A stretch of 64,000 bases of DNA from Phaseolus vulgaris (GCF_000499845.2 NC_023759.2:43417172-43481171), one strand, 5' to 3'. Counted from the first letter of the stretch, positions 37,972 to 50,234 are shown. Notes: generated by a model not told the origin, from the letters alone. Numbers and translations are program-made.

Positions 37972-40900
37972 ATGGAGGCAGAGACATTGAGTCCCAACCA
38001 TCCTCCTAGCTTTCTTCGTCAGTCACTTCCTGCTATTGTACCTATGCTTTTGATGTCTACAGGATATGTTGACCCTGGAAAGTGGGTAGCGACCGTTGAA
38101 GGTGGGGCACGGTTTGGGTTTGATCTGATGGCTTTCATGCTTATTTTCAATTTTGCTGCTATATTCTGTCAGTACATATCTGCAAGGATTGGCGTAGTTA
38201 CTGGAAAGAATCTAGCTCAGGTATTTTGTCTTCCATTTCAATGATTTATAAAATTATGCTGTTGAGCTAATAAGACTGCGTTACTTTGAAAAGCTTCTGC
38301 ATTCTGAGATGCTCTTTATCCAGCATGGTATTCACACCCTGTTAAATAAGTCGTTGCTCATTAGGAAGAACATTGAGAAGAAATCACTTCACAAAAGGAA
38401 ATGAACCCAAAAAGAATTACTTGTGTGTGTTTCATCTAATTTTTCCAAAATAAACCACATTATTTGAGTTTAATACAGATTAATTAGTGGTATTTTCCTA
38501 GGAAGCACCGACACCTCTGCAGAACAGTGAGGTGTCGGACAATTTTCAGATACGATACTTGTTGAACACTCATGTTCGACACTTGTCAACCATTTCAAAA
38601 TTAAAAAAAAAAATAATTCAGCTTAGACATCTTGGACACCTCTTTGACATGTCTTCAGCATGAGTTAAAAAATGAGTCGACACCTATTTTTAACTAAACA
38701 CTTTCTAGACACTACTATTATAAAAAATTAAGAGAAATTAAAAGAAAACAACTTATTATAAATAATGCATGACTTAACATTTCTTGTGATGTTTGTTTTA
38801 TAAGACTTGGCTAGTTATTTTAACTACTAAGAGATATGTTTCTTAGAATTCTATTGTGAGGATTGTTGTTATTAGGAAAACTATGCAACTTATTAATTTG
38901 TTTTTACAGTGTACATTGTATAAATCTTAATTCTCAATTAATATTTTTGTCATGCTGATCATTTATCAATGATACTTCATAGGTACTATCAATCTTCTAC
39001 CATTGAATCTTATTAATATAATCTCCTTTTAGTTTTGATTCTTGACAGACTTAGAAGTTTATAAAAGAATTGTTTTTTTCTTATAAAGTTTTGATTTTTG
39101 GTTTCTTTAGCTTGGACCACATACAGTACCTTGTTTTATCAAGCTAATTAAGTATCCTTATATTTAAAATTAATGTTCATAAATTGAATCAATTAATTAG
39201 TTTTAAAGCTTCATTTGTTTAAAAGTCATCCACCAAAAAAATCAAATTTCACTCAACATAAAATAAAATAAATCAGAACATTACCCTCTTCAAACCCTAA
39301 TTTCACATTTTATAAATCTTTTAAATTTTATCAAATTTCCTCTGAATTAATAACTTTTAAACTTTAAATGTAATTCATGTTCCCAATTTATTATAAGCCT
39401 CCAAATAGAAATAGAAGGAAATTAACAAGAAGCCCAAATATACTTAGTTTTAAAAAAAAGAGGGACTTAATTGGCTAAAAAAAGCTTAGGTGACTAAAAT
39501 AACACAGTCTAAACCAAAAGGAGAAAAAAAATACGATTAAGTTTTTATAGAAATGCAATGATGATCAATGTTGTCTTTTACACTTCCTTTAAAAGGGTGT
39601 CTTGGAAGTTGGAAGTATGATATTACATTTAATTATTAATATTGTTTGTTTCTTCCATCTTAAAAGAATAACTAAGTAGAAGGAATATTCCCTCCATAAT
39701 AATTTCTTATCCCCGCATTTTTCCTTATTATTTTTTCCTCAATTTTGTTACCACTTTCATGAAACTAAGAGTTTATAATATTATTGGTATTATTGGAATT
39801 GAGGCAATAAGCAGGGCTGCCTAATGGTCATTTAGGAAACATTCCCAATTGCAAGCCTCCATTTTAAGAAAAATTGTTTGAGCCATATTAGTTTAATATT
39901 AGTTTACCATTAGGGTTCATATAATTTGGACTTATGACGTAACTTAACCCATCAAATTGGTTGAGATGAGGATTGCCTAGCCGTATGAGGGCTATATTGG
40001 TCACATCCTTAGTTATCATAAGATCTCAACATACCTCCTCATGTCGACTGGGCATTTGGAGCATGGACAAATGTGAGTGGCCTGGTAACAGCAGCCCCTC
40101 ATGCCTAGAAATAGACATCTAGAGTGTGAGCATATACTATGGGTAGCTCAATAACAATAATAGGATAGCTGTAATTCCAGTTTAAAATTAGGTATCTATC
40201 TGGATCTAAGTTAACTCCACAAATAAGGTGATGGTATTTTACATAAATGCATACATACATAAAACTCCACTAGTATCTTATGATAATGCTAATTACAGTA
40301 TTTACATAATCTAACATGTTTGCTCTAGTTGATTACTGGGTTTGCAGTTGATTTCTGTCATTTTTGTATTTCTACCTCTTACTCATGTAGACAAGTTCAC
40401 ACATGCTGCTTACAAAAGCAAGCTCAGATAAGGCTTCGTTCATGTACTTAACTGGGGTGTTTTTCTTATAGACTAACATAACTTTCTTTATTCAAAGATT
40501 TGCAGTGATGAGTATGATACATGGACATGTATGCTCCTTGGAGTTCAAACAGAACTTTCAGTGATAATGCTAGACCTTAACATGGTAATATTCTTGATTA
40601 ACCTCAAAGATTTCTCTGGCTCTTACACAATGAATTTCATTTATACATATCAAACTTTTTTACTTGAAGCTATGATTTTACCTGTTTTGCAAGATCTTGG
40701 GCATGGCACAAGGGTTAAATCTTATTTTTGGGTGGGACTTGTTCAGTTGTGTCTTTTTAGCTGCCACTGGTGTTGTTTTTCACATACTTCTTGCAGTCTT
40801 ACTTGTAAGTATCATCATTTGCTTATTCATAAATCTCTTTTGAACAACACTATACTTATCAAATTGCTTTGTCTAGGACATTGAGAAGGCAAAATTCCTA

Positions 40901-43900
40901 GGCCAGTTTGTTGCAGGCTTTGTATTGGTTTCTTTTATACTTGGAATGCTTATCAATCAACCGGAAATTCCATTTTCTATGAATGGAATACTAATAAGAT
41001 TGAGTGGGGAGAGTGCATTTGTGCTAATGAGTCTTCTAGGAGCAAATCTTGTACCTCACAACTTTTACCTTCATTCCTCTATTGTACAGGTATTATTTCC
41101 TCTCATTTTTAACTTTCCTCTATGCATATACAATGAAATGTCTGCATCCGTGGCATGCTGCAAAAACAATATCTTTAATTTGTTTGTGGATATTTTTGCT
41201 CATCATATTTTGCTTGTTCATAAAGGAGAAATCTTCCTCTTGCAAAATGGTAAGAGGCTTTCATGGGCAGTTGCCTTGCTGCTGGACTGCTGAAGGTTTA
41301 CTATCTTTGATAAATCTTATGCTCAAGTTTACAAGTACTTTGAGCAATGCTGGACTGTAACTTCCTCTTTATTATAGAATGATACACTTATTATTAGTTA
41401 TTCTTACTTGATTGCGTATACTAGTAGAAAAACCTTGTGTTGTGAGTGGTTTTCTACCAAATCGCTCTGCTGTTATATCATCAGATTGTTTTTTTATCTA
41501 ATGGAGTCATGAAAATTATACAGTCAATGTTTGAACACTTTCTGATTTGATTGTGGAAACCAAAACGGGCTTTGAGTTCTCTTCCTCAAGCTCTACAAGT
41601 ACATTATTGGCCCTTGTCTTATGTTTGTTTTCTTTGTTTACATACTCTAAGTTCCTTCAGTTTAATGTTATTTTTGCATGCGCCCTTATGAAGGGAAATG
41701 AGGACATTTATATTAGTGCTTTGGATTGTAATGTAATATTAGATGCTTTGAAGTTGGCCCAATGGGATTTCATTGGGGTATTTGTTTCCATGAAGCAGGC
41801 TTTGTTTTAAAAAGGGATTTTATGCAGAAAATAAAACTAGCATTCTTTATTAATAGATATTGTTGTTGGGAGGAATGCATCATTCACCAATATGCTAGTA
41901 ATGGTTTTGAAGTTCCTGTTACCTGTTTCTAGTTAGGTGGCCAACCTCAATTTTAACAGAAGGGTCAGTAACTGATAGTTTCTCTTTGATAATATGGTTT
42001 GGGCAAGTGCTCCATCCACTGTATGTTACTTGCATGGGAACCTGTACACTTTGTATAACAGTTTTTTGAAATTGTCAAAATAATATAATGATGCGATTCG
42101 ATAAAATAAAAAGACTTTTAGCAGAATGTTTTTAGTAATCATTTAGATTTTATCCTATGGAACACTTTGATCCATGTTTTTTAATTATCTTACTATAAGG
42201 ATGTTCATCAGTAGTGCCTTAGATGAGGAAGGTATAAAATGAGCTTACAAAATTTTAGTGGCATACTTAAAATGGAAAAATAAACAGTTTGTCGCATATT
42301 CTCAAAGTGACGTTCCTTTACTGATGTTTATTGATACATACAGAATTTACATGTAGTCCCCGGTAGGTTTCTTTTAAGTTTAGGCTGTACAAATGTTTCT
42401 CGATAAAATTAGAGCTTCTTAATGTTTCATTTATGAACTTAGGTTCGTCTTTGATCAACCATCAGTTCCCATACAATTTTCATCATTTGTGCACCTAGGT
42501 GAAAAAGATTGTACATCATGTTTTATGTCAATCTGAATTTTCTTTCTCTTTTCTTTTCAGTGGCATCAAGGACCGGCAAGCATTTCAAAGAATGCTTTGT
42601 GTCATAACCATTTTTTGGCCATATTATGTGTTTTCAGTGGTCTTTATTTGGTAAATAATATGCTGATGACCACCTCGGCAAATGAGTTCTACAGTACCGG
42701 GCATGTTCTGCTAACTTTCATGGATGCATTGTCACCAATGGAACAGGTCTCCTTTTCCTCTACAATTGGTTTACAAAGGAATACTTGCAGCATCCTATTT
42801 TGCCGTTTGTGTTCTGAATGATGAATAAATATATAATAATCCTAAGATTCTTATGCAGGTCTTACGTAACCCAATGGCTCTACTTGGGTTTTTACTCCTT
42901 TTGTTTCTTGCAAATCAAATCACAGCATTAACTTGGAGTTTAGGTGGAGAAGTAGTAGTGCAAGGTTTCTTAAAATTGGATATTCCGGGTTGGCTTCATT
43001 ATGCTACAATTAGAGTGATTACTGTTTCGTCTGCCCTTTATTTTGTCTGGAGTTCAGGAGCTGAAGGGATGTATCAGCTACTATTATTCACTCAAGTTTT
43101 GGTAGCTCTACAACTTCCATCTCAAGTGATCCCCCTTTTTCGTGTTGCTACATCTAGATCAATAATGGGTGTACACAAGATTTCCCAGTTTCTGGAACTT
43201 TTGGCATTAATCATATTCATTGGGATGCTTGGCTTGAATATTGTATTTGTGGTAGAAATGATGTTTGGAAATAGTGATTGGGCTAGTGATTTGAGATGGA
43301 ATGTGGGGAGTGGTGTATCTATCTCGTATGTAGTTCTTCTAACAACTTCTTTTTCATCGTTATGTTTTATGCTTTGGTTAGCTGCCACACCTTTGAGATC
43401 TCTTAGTGTTCGATTAGATTCTAAGATATGGAATTGGGATATGCCAAAGACTCTGCCAAATCCACCAATTATTGGCGATAAATCTTATTTAACTGAAACA
43501 AGGTGTCGAGAAGATGCATCTATGCAGGTGGAGGAACCCACACCAGCTGTAGCAAAGACCTTGGAGTACCCAGATGTATCATATCCAAGTTTTCATCCTG
43601 CTCTACCTAAATCTGTAATGGAACCTGAACTCCATGTGAATGTTGCAAGGGCGAATCATTCTGCTATGTTGGCTTCCACATCAGAGTCAGAAGTTGTAAC
43701 AACTGTGATTAATAAGATTTCCAATTCTCAATTGGAAGACACCAAAAGTATAACAATGGAAACAAATAACCCGATTGAGAAAACTATGGAAGTTGAAGGA
43801 GATTCAAATGTTGAAAGGGATGATGATGATGATGATGGCGATTCATGGGAAGCTGAAGAACCTTCTGGATTAGTGTTAGCAAATGTACCATCTTCAACAT

Positions 43901-46002
43901 CAGATGGCCCTGCATCATTCAGGAGTCTTAATGGCAAAACTGATGAAGGAGGGAATAGCTTTGGAAGTCTTTCGAGAATAGAAGGCTTAGGGCGTGCAGC
44001 AAGGCGTCAGCTAGCTTTTGTTCTTGATGAATTCTGGGGACAACTATTTGATTTCCATGGCCATATAACTCAGGAAGCAAAGGCTAATAAAATTGACCTT
44101 TTGCTGGGAGTGGGTGTCGATTTAAGACCTACCAGTTCTTTGCAAAAAGTGGATGCATCTAGAAAGGACTATTCTGAATACTCAGGATCTGTAAGAGGTA
44201 GAGCTTCTAACACTTTAGCGAACTCTGATCTATATGATTATTCCAAGCAGCCTATGATGCAAAGTAATTCAGAGTCTTATGGTCTCCAAAGGAGTACTTC
44301 CTCAATGCGGACAGATCCCATCCAATTAGTGGATGCATATGTGCAGAACTCGACCCACAATCTCCTCGATTCGGGTGAGAGGCGCTATTTCAGTGTGCGT
44401 AATCTACATTCATCAGAGGCTCGGGATTATCAACCAGCTACCATACATGGTTATCAGACTGCATCCTATCTTAGTCGACTTGGTAAAGACACAGATTCTG
44501 CTAACTTAAATGGTCCAGTGGACTTGTCATCACTGAAATCCCCTTCCATAGTTAATGCAAAGTACAGGGATTCTCTTGCATTTGCTTTGGGGAAAAGGTT
44601 GTGTAGTGGTCAAAGTGTAGGCCAACCCCCAGGGTTCCCAAAAGTTGCTATCTCTAGAGATTGCCAATTACAATCTGAGAGGTCTCATTACGATGTTTGC
44701 TCTTCTGGATCTGCAGATAATTCAGTCAACTCAGTTAATACTAAAAAGTACCACAGTTTGCCAGACATTTCAGGATACTCCATCCCCCACAGGTCGGCTT
44801 ATGTGTCTGATAAAAATGCTCCATCGGATGGTTCTGCCGGATATGGATCTTATGCTAGTAGGACGTGTTATCAAAGATTACCATATTCAAATTCTGGAAC
44901 AAGAACAGGAGGTCATTTGACCTTCAATGAACTCTCTTCATCTAAAGCTTACAACGAGGCACTCTCTTCACAGTTGAACTCTGGTTTTGATACTGGATCC
45001 CTCCGATCTAGACTGCCTTGTGAGCAGTTTGGGCCTGAGAAAAATCGTAATATTGCAATGGAAGGTGTCGGAAGTAGGCCTAAGGCAATTGTTCAAGAAA
45101 CTACATTTGTGGATATGGAGAGGAAACTTCTTCTGTCAGTTAGACTTTGCATTGTGAAGCTCTTAAAATTGGAGGGGTCTGATGGGTTGTTTAGACAGAA
45201 TGGTGGAGCTGACGAGGATCTGATAGATTCTGTCGCTGTAAGGGAGAAGGTCGTTTGTGAATTAGAAACTAGGGAGACGAGTCAAGTCAATCATGTGGGT
45301 GAAGCTCAGTATTGTATTGCTGATAGGAAACTTAGTTTTTCTTCATCTCCAGTTCCTAATTGCGGAGAGGGATGTGTATGGAGAACTGATTTAATAATAA
45401 GCTTTGGGGTGTGGTGTATCCACAGTATTCTTAACCTTACACTTGTGGAAAGCCGGCCAGAGCTTTGGGGGAAATACACGTACGTTCTCAATCGCCTCCA
45501 GGTAAATTATCTTAACTGTTTCCTATCTTAAGTAATCAGATTATTTATATTTCAGCTGCTCTCTTCTCTTACCTGTATAATTTCTCCAGTACATTTGGCA
45601 GTTCTATATTTTATTTCACTTCTTTTTTTGCTCTATGAGCAGGGCATCATTGATCCGGCTTTCTTTAAGCCTCGTAGTCCCTTGGCCCCATGCTTTTGCC
45701 TTCAAGTTCTAACGGCGCATCAGCGAAAGTTAAACCCCCATCTTTCGAATGAGATGATACTCCCAACTGCTAAACCAGGCCGGGGCAAATGCACAACTGC
45801 ATCAGGGTTGCTTGAACTTATCAAGGATGTGGAGCTTGCGATCTCTTGCAGGAAAGGACGTACAGGAACTGTTGCAGGTGATGTGGCTTTCCCTAAGGGG
45901 AAGGAAAATTTGGCGTCTGTTCTCAAACGGTACAAGCGGAGGTTATCTAACAAGCCAGCGGGCACTAATGAAGGTACAGGCTCGCGCAAGACCCCACGTT
46001 AG
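37972..46002 (+). CDS. EIN2: ETHYLENE INSENSITIVE 2 (EIN2), NRAMP-like ER protein of ethylene signalling
   Basis: EIN2 is the central positive regulator of ethylene responses: an ER membrane protein held inactive by CTR1 phosphorylation, whose C-terminal part is released to nucleus and P-bodies. Coding exons: 37972-38220, 40498-40584, 40694-40804, 40877-41089, 42561-42746, 42859-45501 and 45643-46002, all GT-AG and in frame, giving 1282 residues. Residues 1-470 are NRAMP-like with about 12 membrane segments; DPGKW (34-38) replaces the metal-site DPGN, and VPHNFYLHS is at 208-216. The cytosolic part has six Asp at 603-608, [14 protein letters not shown] (652-665) and [11 protein letters not shown] (911-921), the regions of the reported CTR1 sites, and the nuclear signal LKRYKRRL at 1257-1264. 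The start was chosen by the family N-terminus MEAE; in-frame ATGs also exist at 37954 and 37903. Confidence 0.96.
38495..38710. repeat. Repeat fragment in EIN2 intron 1 with GACACC/GGTGTC words and a perfect hairpin
   Basis: CCGACACCTC (38508-38517) and GAGGTGTCGG (38529-38538) form a perfect 10-base-pair stem with an 11-base loop. It is followed by further GTTCGACACTTGTC, TTGGACACCTCTTTGACATG and GTCGACACC words. This pattern recurs in plant interspersed repeats; the element class is not known to me. Confidence 0.4.
39890..40200. repeat. Legume-type interspersed repeat in EIN2 intron 1
   Basis: ACTTAACCCATCAAATTGG, AGATCTCAACATACCTCCTC, GGGCATTTGGAGCATGG and GAGCATATACTATGGGTAGC occur in the order that I associate with a widespread legume interspersed repeat related to the copy at 54195-54487. 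It lies wholly within the 2.3-kb first coding intron, which it helps to lengthen. Confidence 0.5.
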
Positions 46003-47720
46003 CACCGTACAACCAGTAGCATTTGCGTTGACAGAATCAGTGTTAATTGAGCTGTTTTGTAATTTACTTTCTAAAGCAGCTCATGCTATCAAGAAATGTT
46101 GTCCCCGTGTATCAGTTTCCTTGCTGATCATGCAGCAAATTTAATCCAATGTATGTTACATACACGATGGGCAAGATGTACTGTACGCAAGTGCGGCAAA
46201 ATCTAAGTAAAAAATGGTTAGATAAAAAGTTAGTTAGATTTTTTTTGCTCGTTTATGGTTAAAAATCTAACCTCTGCATAGAAGGATGGGAAAGTAATGT
46301 TTTGAAATAATTATTACATCAAGTCTTTTAGTGAGATGTTAACAACAAAACTGACAATAAAGTTTACTACGAGGTTGTTAGTATTAATAGAATTCAGGTT
46401 GATCCCTCTAAGAGGATTGTTTATTCTAGAATCAAAACTAATGATAGTTCGTTTACAATTGCCTCAGCCTGTATATGACAAACTTGTGTTCATAAGTTTC
46501 AATCCAGAGCTGACATTTTATTTGGCACGGGAAACTTTGTTCTATTGCTTACTATACTAGGATATATGTTACTCTCTGTCGTTTTCCGTAAGAACAAATT
46601 AATAAGTTCAATGGGTTATGAAAATTTAGATAATAATATTATGTTTGTCTTTATTGATTGATTTTAATTCTTTTGATATTAATTATTAATATATTTATTT
46701 TCTTAATTTTTATTGATTAAATATGTGCATAGTTAAAATAAGGTTATCTTTATAGAAGATAAAGTTCTGCAGATGCTAAAATATTAATATATTTCACTTA
46801 TTTTTATTTATTTAATTTAGAAAATTAACTCCAATTAAAGGTACTTTATATACAAGGAGGATTTAATTACATTTTGAATTCTGTTATTTATTTAATTTGT
46901 TCAATTTTATTCTTTTATTAGTGAAATTTTAAATCAAGTTTCTTAATATATTTTTTTTTATAGAAAAATTCTATTTACTTGTTATGCTTCCAACTAATAC
47001 ACGATGATCACAAATTTAAAAACAACCATAAACAAGAAAACAAGGTAAGCTAGAATATAACTTTAGTTAAAATAATTCAATTACAAATACATGAATCATC
47101 ATAATTCATCAATATTAATGTACTAGACACTCGAGTAAATAACGCATCTTTAATATCACTCATACCAGAAATTAACATACATACATAGACATTTGACTAT
47201 ATTTTCGAAAGATTCGTGCATAGAACTTAGATTCAGAGATATACAATGTCATACTACTCCCCTCTATGACATCTCTCCACACACTTATATGCACATATGA
47301 ATATCTAAATCAGATCATCTCAGTTATTTTTAAATCGCAGACTCAGTCAGAGGAATCTCCTTCAACTCTCACCACTTGATAATATTCATCTATATGATTC
47401 CAAGATATTTTATTCTAGACAAATTATTAATTCAATGCACATCTTAACAATCTCAACATGATATTTTTTTTCTAAAAATACCATGTCTAGATCACATTTT
47501 CATATAATTTATTGTTCCTATCACATATCAATATACCATTTAATCACACAAAAATTTGTATTTTCAAAACAATTAGAAAATACATAAAAAAAAATCACAA
47601 ATAGGTAAATTCAATATTTCAAATATATGTATAATTAAAATTTACTAATAATTTAATTAAAGCAACAAACAACTATGTAAGAAACAATTGTCAAACAACT
47701 TTAAGTTTTTTAAAATATGT
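46003..47720. other. EIN2 3' UTR followed by AT-rich intergenic sequence
   Basis: The first 150-250 bases after the EIN2 stop are complex and probably 3' UTR. Beyond about 46560 the sequence is AT-rich with no gene recognised. Confidence 0.5.
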
Positions 47721-47724
47721 TTTC

Positions 47725-47955
47725 GCGTAGGGAGCTGGTGTTGAGTGAACTTGAGGTAGAGAACACCCTAAAAGTGCACCTTATTTTGCTTGAGTGTAGG
47801 AGAGTGGTATTGAGCCAAACTGAAACAGAGAGTACCCCAAAATTGTAATTTATTTCGCTTGAGCACAAGGACCCCAACTGCATCTTATTCTGTTTGACGT
47901 AGGGAGTTGACACTGAGTTGAGTCCAGGTAAAGCACGCCAGAAATGCAAGTCATG
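47725..47955. repeat. Degenerate satellite-like tandem array, unit about 67-70 bases
   Basis: Units begin near 47725, 47792, 47861 and 47896 with GCGTAGGGAGCTGG, GAGTGTAGGAGAGTGG, GAGCACAAGGACC and GACGTAGGGAGTTGA. They share GAG(T/C)...GAGA(A/G)(C/T)ACCC(T/C)A and end TTATTTTGCTT. The third unit is internally deleted to 35 bases. An open 79-codon minus-strand frame across it is a by-product of the repeat. Confidence 0.65.
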
Positions 47956-48360
47956 GTATTAATATAACCTTTTTAAATTACTAAAATAAATCTCAGTCAT
48001 TTATGATCACTGCTAAAAACATTTTCAGTTAAAGAAATTTTCAAACTTTAACTTTTTACTCACTTATTTACTATATCAAACCATTAACTTTGGTATTACT
48101 CTTCCCAAAATAAAACATACATATTCTTAAATAGATTCATATTGAAGCTTTGCATAAATTCGTTATTTATTATCCGATCAACTTTAAATTTAATTTAATT
48201 TTATAAAATTGATTTATTGTACAAGTGGTATAATAGTAACTCTAATAAATCCAACTATCCTATATTATAAAGTGACTTATATTCATTGAATATAATTAAT
48301 TAATACGTATACAAAATTGGAATTCATATAAATCTGTGTATAGCGTAGAAAAGAAAGGTA
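47956..48360. other. AT-rich spacer upstream of the small membrane-protein gene
   Basis: Contains a short piece, TTTAAATTTAATTTAATTTTATAAAATTG (48182-48210), resembling the legume-type repeat ends. Nothing else was recognised. Confidence 0.4.
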
Positions 48361-48382
48361 GTTGGTAAATTAGTCCATGGTG

Positions 48383-48390
48383 TATATAAA
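48383..48390 (+). promoter_or_regulatory. TATA box of the small membrane-protein gene
   Basis: TATATAAA lies at the start of a block of raised GC content and about 300 bases ahead of a splice donor in a pyrimidine-rich leader. Transcription would be expected to start near 48410-48420. Confidence 0.55.
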
Positions 48391-48414
48391 TGCATCATCC
48401 AAATTCTCAAGCGC

Positions 48415-48968
48415 AACCACATTCACTCGTTCATTCAATCAACCACCAAGAAATCATCAACAGTGCTCTGATTAAACCCTCAGAAAGGTTGAATTTATAC
48501 GTTTCAAGCCGTCCAACCATGTTGCGACACGTGGGTAACGTTTCTCATACAAACCGTGTGACTAGCTTCTAATTTATTGCTGCTCCACCACCTCCATTCA
48601 CGTAATCCTCAGATCGCATCAATTCTTCCCTTCAATCTTCCATTAAAGACCTTCTCTGTTTCAGAGGCTGCTTCCTTCACTAACAGGTACGCGTTTCCTC
48701 ATTTCTCAATTCAATTTCTTTTTCCCATTCAAACAATATGTGCCAAATTTCATTAAACCATCATTTCTTAATTCTCAACTTAATTCTTATTTCAATTTTC
48801 GAATAAAACTCCTATGTCGCTCAATCATGCTTCACTTCAGGTTTTCTATTTTTCTAGTTTCGAAAATTCAATAACGAATATTTTTGAGTTCTGAGGGATG
48901 AACATGTCATGTGGTAGGTATAATTTATAAATAAAGACAAAAAAAAAGAGTAAAGTTGAGACTTCAGA
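48415..48968 (+). other. 5' leader exon and leader intron of the small membrane-protein gene
   Basis: The leader exon probably runs from about 48415 to 48686, ending AACAG|GTACGC. The intron 48687-48967 ends ACTTCAG one base before the start codon. The acceptor has a poor pyrimidine tract (AAAGTTGAGACTTCAG), so the exact acceptor is less certain than the donor. Confidence 0.5.
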
Positions 48969-49121
48969 ATGGGATTCGTGGTGGTGATATCATTGCCCTT
49001 GATATTGTTCATCTTGATATTGGCTTTGGTGTGTTACATGTTGGGCCGGGCCAAGGGTCGGCGACAAAACCCACAGCAATATGGGCCTCCCGTTCCTCCA
49101 GCACAGGCCCAACCCAAATAA
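48969..49121 (+). CDS. Small single-pass membrane protein, 50 residues
   Basis: The frame encodes MGFVVVISLPLILFILILAL at residues 1-20, continuing to a strongly hydrophobic helix (about 3-25), then a basic stop-transfer stretch (GRAKGRR, 26-32) and a short Pro/Gln-rich tail ending AQAQPK. This layout, with the MGFVVVISLP start, matches a family of 45-65-residue plant membrane proteins of unknown function that I recall from many genomes; no symbol is assigned. A TATA box, a leader intron ending one base before the ATG and an AATAAA 240 bases after the stop support a real gene. It is easily missed because of its size. Likely single-pass, N-out or signal-anchor; location is not predictable by eye. 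Confidence 0.75.
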   Translation: MGFVVVISLPLILFILILALVCYMLGRAKGRRQNPQQYGPPVPPAQAQPK

Positions 49122-49359
49122 CCACAGGCCTAGAAATGCTACCCTTTTGTCATTACTGTTGCGACTCTGGATTTGTGTTTCTTCATCATCAACACTCAAC
49201 ATGCAGGCACTTTGGATTGGAGTTTTGAAACTGTTGTGTAATTATACATATATTTGTGTATACTATAAACACAGAGAGGTTTGTTTCTTGGGTAACATGG
49301 TTATGTACACAGTTGATTAAAAACTAGTGCCATGGAAGGCTATTCATAACTTGATATTG

Positions 49360-49365
49360 AATAAA
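49360..49365 (+). terminator. Possible polyadenylation signal of the small membrane-protein gene
   Basis: AATAAA lies 238 bases after the stop codon, at the transition from complex to AT-rich sequence. Confidence 0.35.
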
Positions 49366-49399
49366 ATACTAGAGTATATTGAAAGTTGTTTCCACATTA

Positions 49400-50234
49400 G
49401 TGGTATATTAGGTGATTAAATATTGCCACCCTGGTTAATTAGTTGCTCATGTGATTTCTTATTCGATTTTGATGTTTAGATTATAGTTAGTTTCATCTCA
49501 TTTCTTGCCATCTGATTATGATTTTGTCGCATATCCAAAAAATGGAGGCAGTAGTTACCACTAGCATAGTAAGAACTAATTATATATTATTACACAATCA
49601 TCTTTTTAGTTTAGTGTTGTTTATTCATCAACCTTATATACGTAATGAGGATAATGAGAGTGATGCACCATTGCAGTATGCATATGAAAAGACACCTGAA
49701 ACTTCAAATGAAGTAAACAATAATTGGAGAGGGACATGAGAGCTCCAATTTAGTTTTGTTGAGGAAGAAGTAGGAGTGATTTTATTACAGTGAGAAAAAT
49801 GTAAGAAAACTAATTGTCCATGGTTAACTTGCTAAGAATGAAGCAAGGGGTGATTTTCAAAATAAGAGCTTTGTAAAATAACATACATGTTGCAGGTATA
49901 TAGAATCAAACAAGCAACTAGGTAGTAAATGGTTGACAAAATTGATGATTAACTAAAGATTCATCCCACCATGACTAGTTCTAGGGCCTTTTATTATCTT
50001 AAAACGGACTTTGGATTTATTATAGGAAAGAGACCAAGACATCCAGATTAATAAGAGAAGAAGGGGAGAGAATAGAGGATGATTATAAGAAGTAATATGA
50101 ACATGTATTTTATTATTTTCATGAAGTCTTAAAAGAAGAATCCTAGATCAACTTATAATATTGACTCATGCCAGGGTGTCTCTCATTTTGACATATTTTA
50201 TGCTTGTCAAAATTCTTGAAAAAAATAATCAAGA
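49400..50234. other. Intergenic; possible remnant of decayed coding sequence
   Basis: A frame at 49518-49739 has a hydrophilic, codon-like stretch (RNEDNESDAPLQYAYEKTPE) after a hydrophobic start, then stops. The following 400 bases are moderately complex with stops in all frames. It could be a transposon-derived or pseudogene remnant; I do not recognise a family. Confidence 0.3.

Noticed and set aside
42853..42858. ATG at 42853 as the start of an independent 892-codon gene
   Set aside because: It lies in the intron just before the acceptor TATGCAG|GTC. The frame is EIN2 exon 6 (42859-45501) and joins in frame with the upstream NRAMP-like exons.
43122..43937. Minus-strand frames of 88 and 69 codons within EIN2 exon 6
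   Set aside because: Shadows of the EIN2 coding sequence; the Ser-rich one is the complement of the Asp-rich run.
47710..47949. 79-codon minus-strand frame at the satellite-like array
   Set aside because: It simply reads through the tandem repeat units; the repeated peptide words follow the DNA repeat.
48390..48572. 60-codon frame starting at 48390 as an upstream reading frame
   Set aside because: Its ATG overlaps the end of the TATA box and would lie upstream of the expected transcription start. Only its last 17 codons, from an internal ATG, could be in the transcript.
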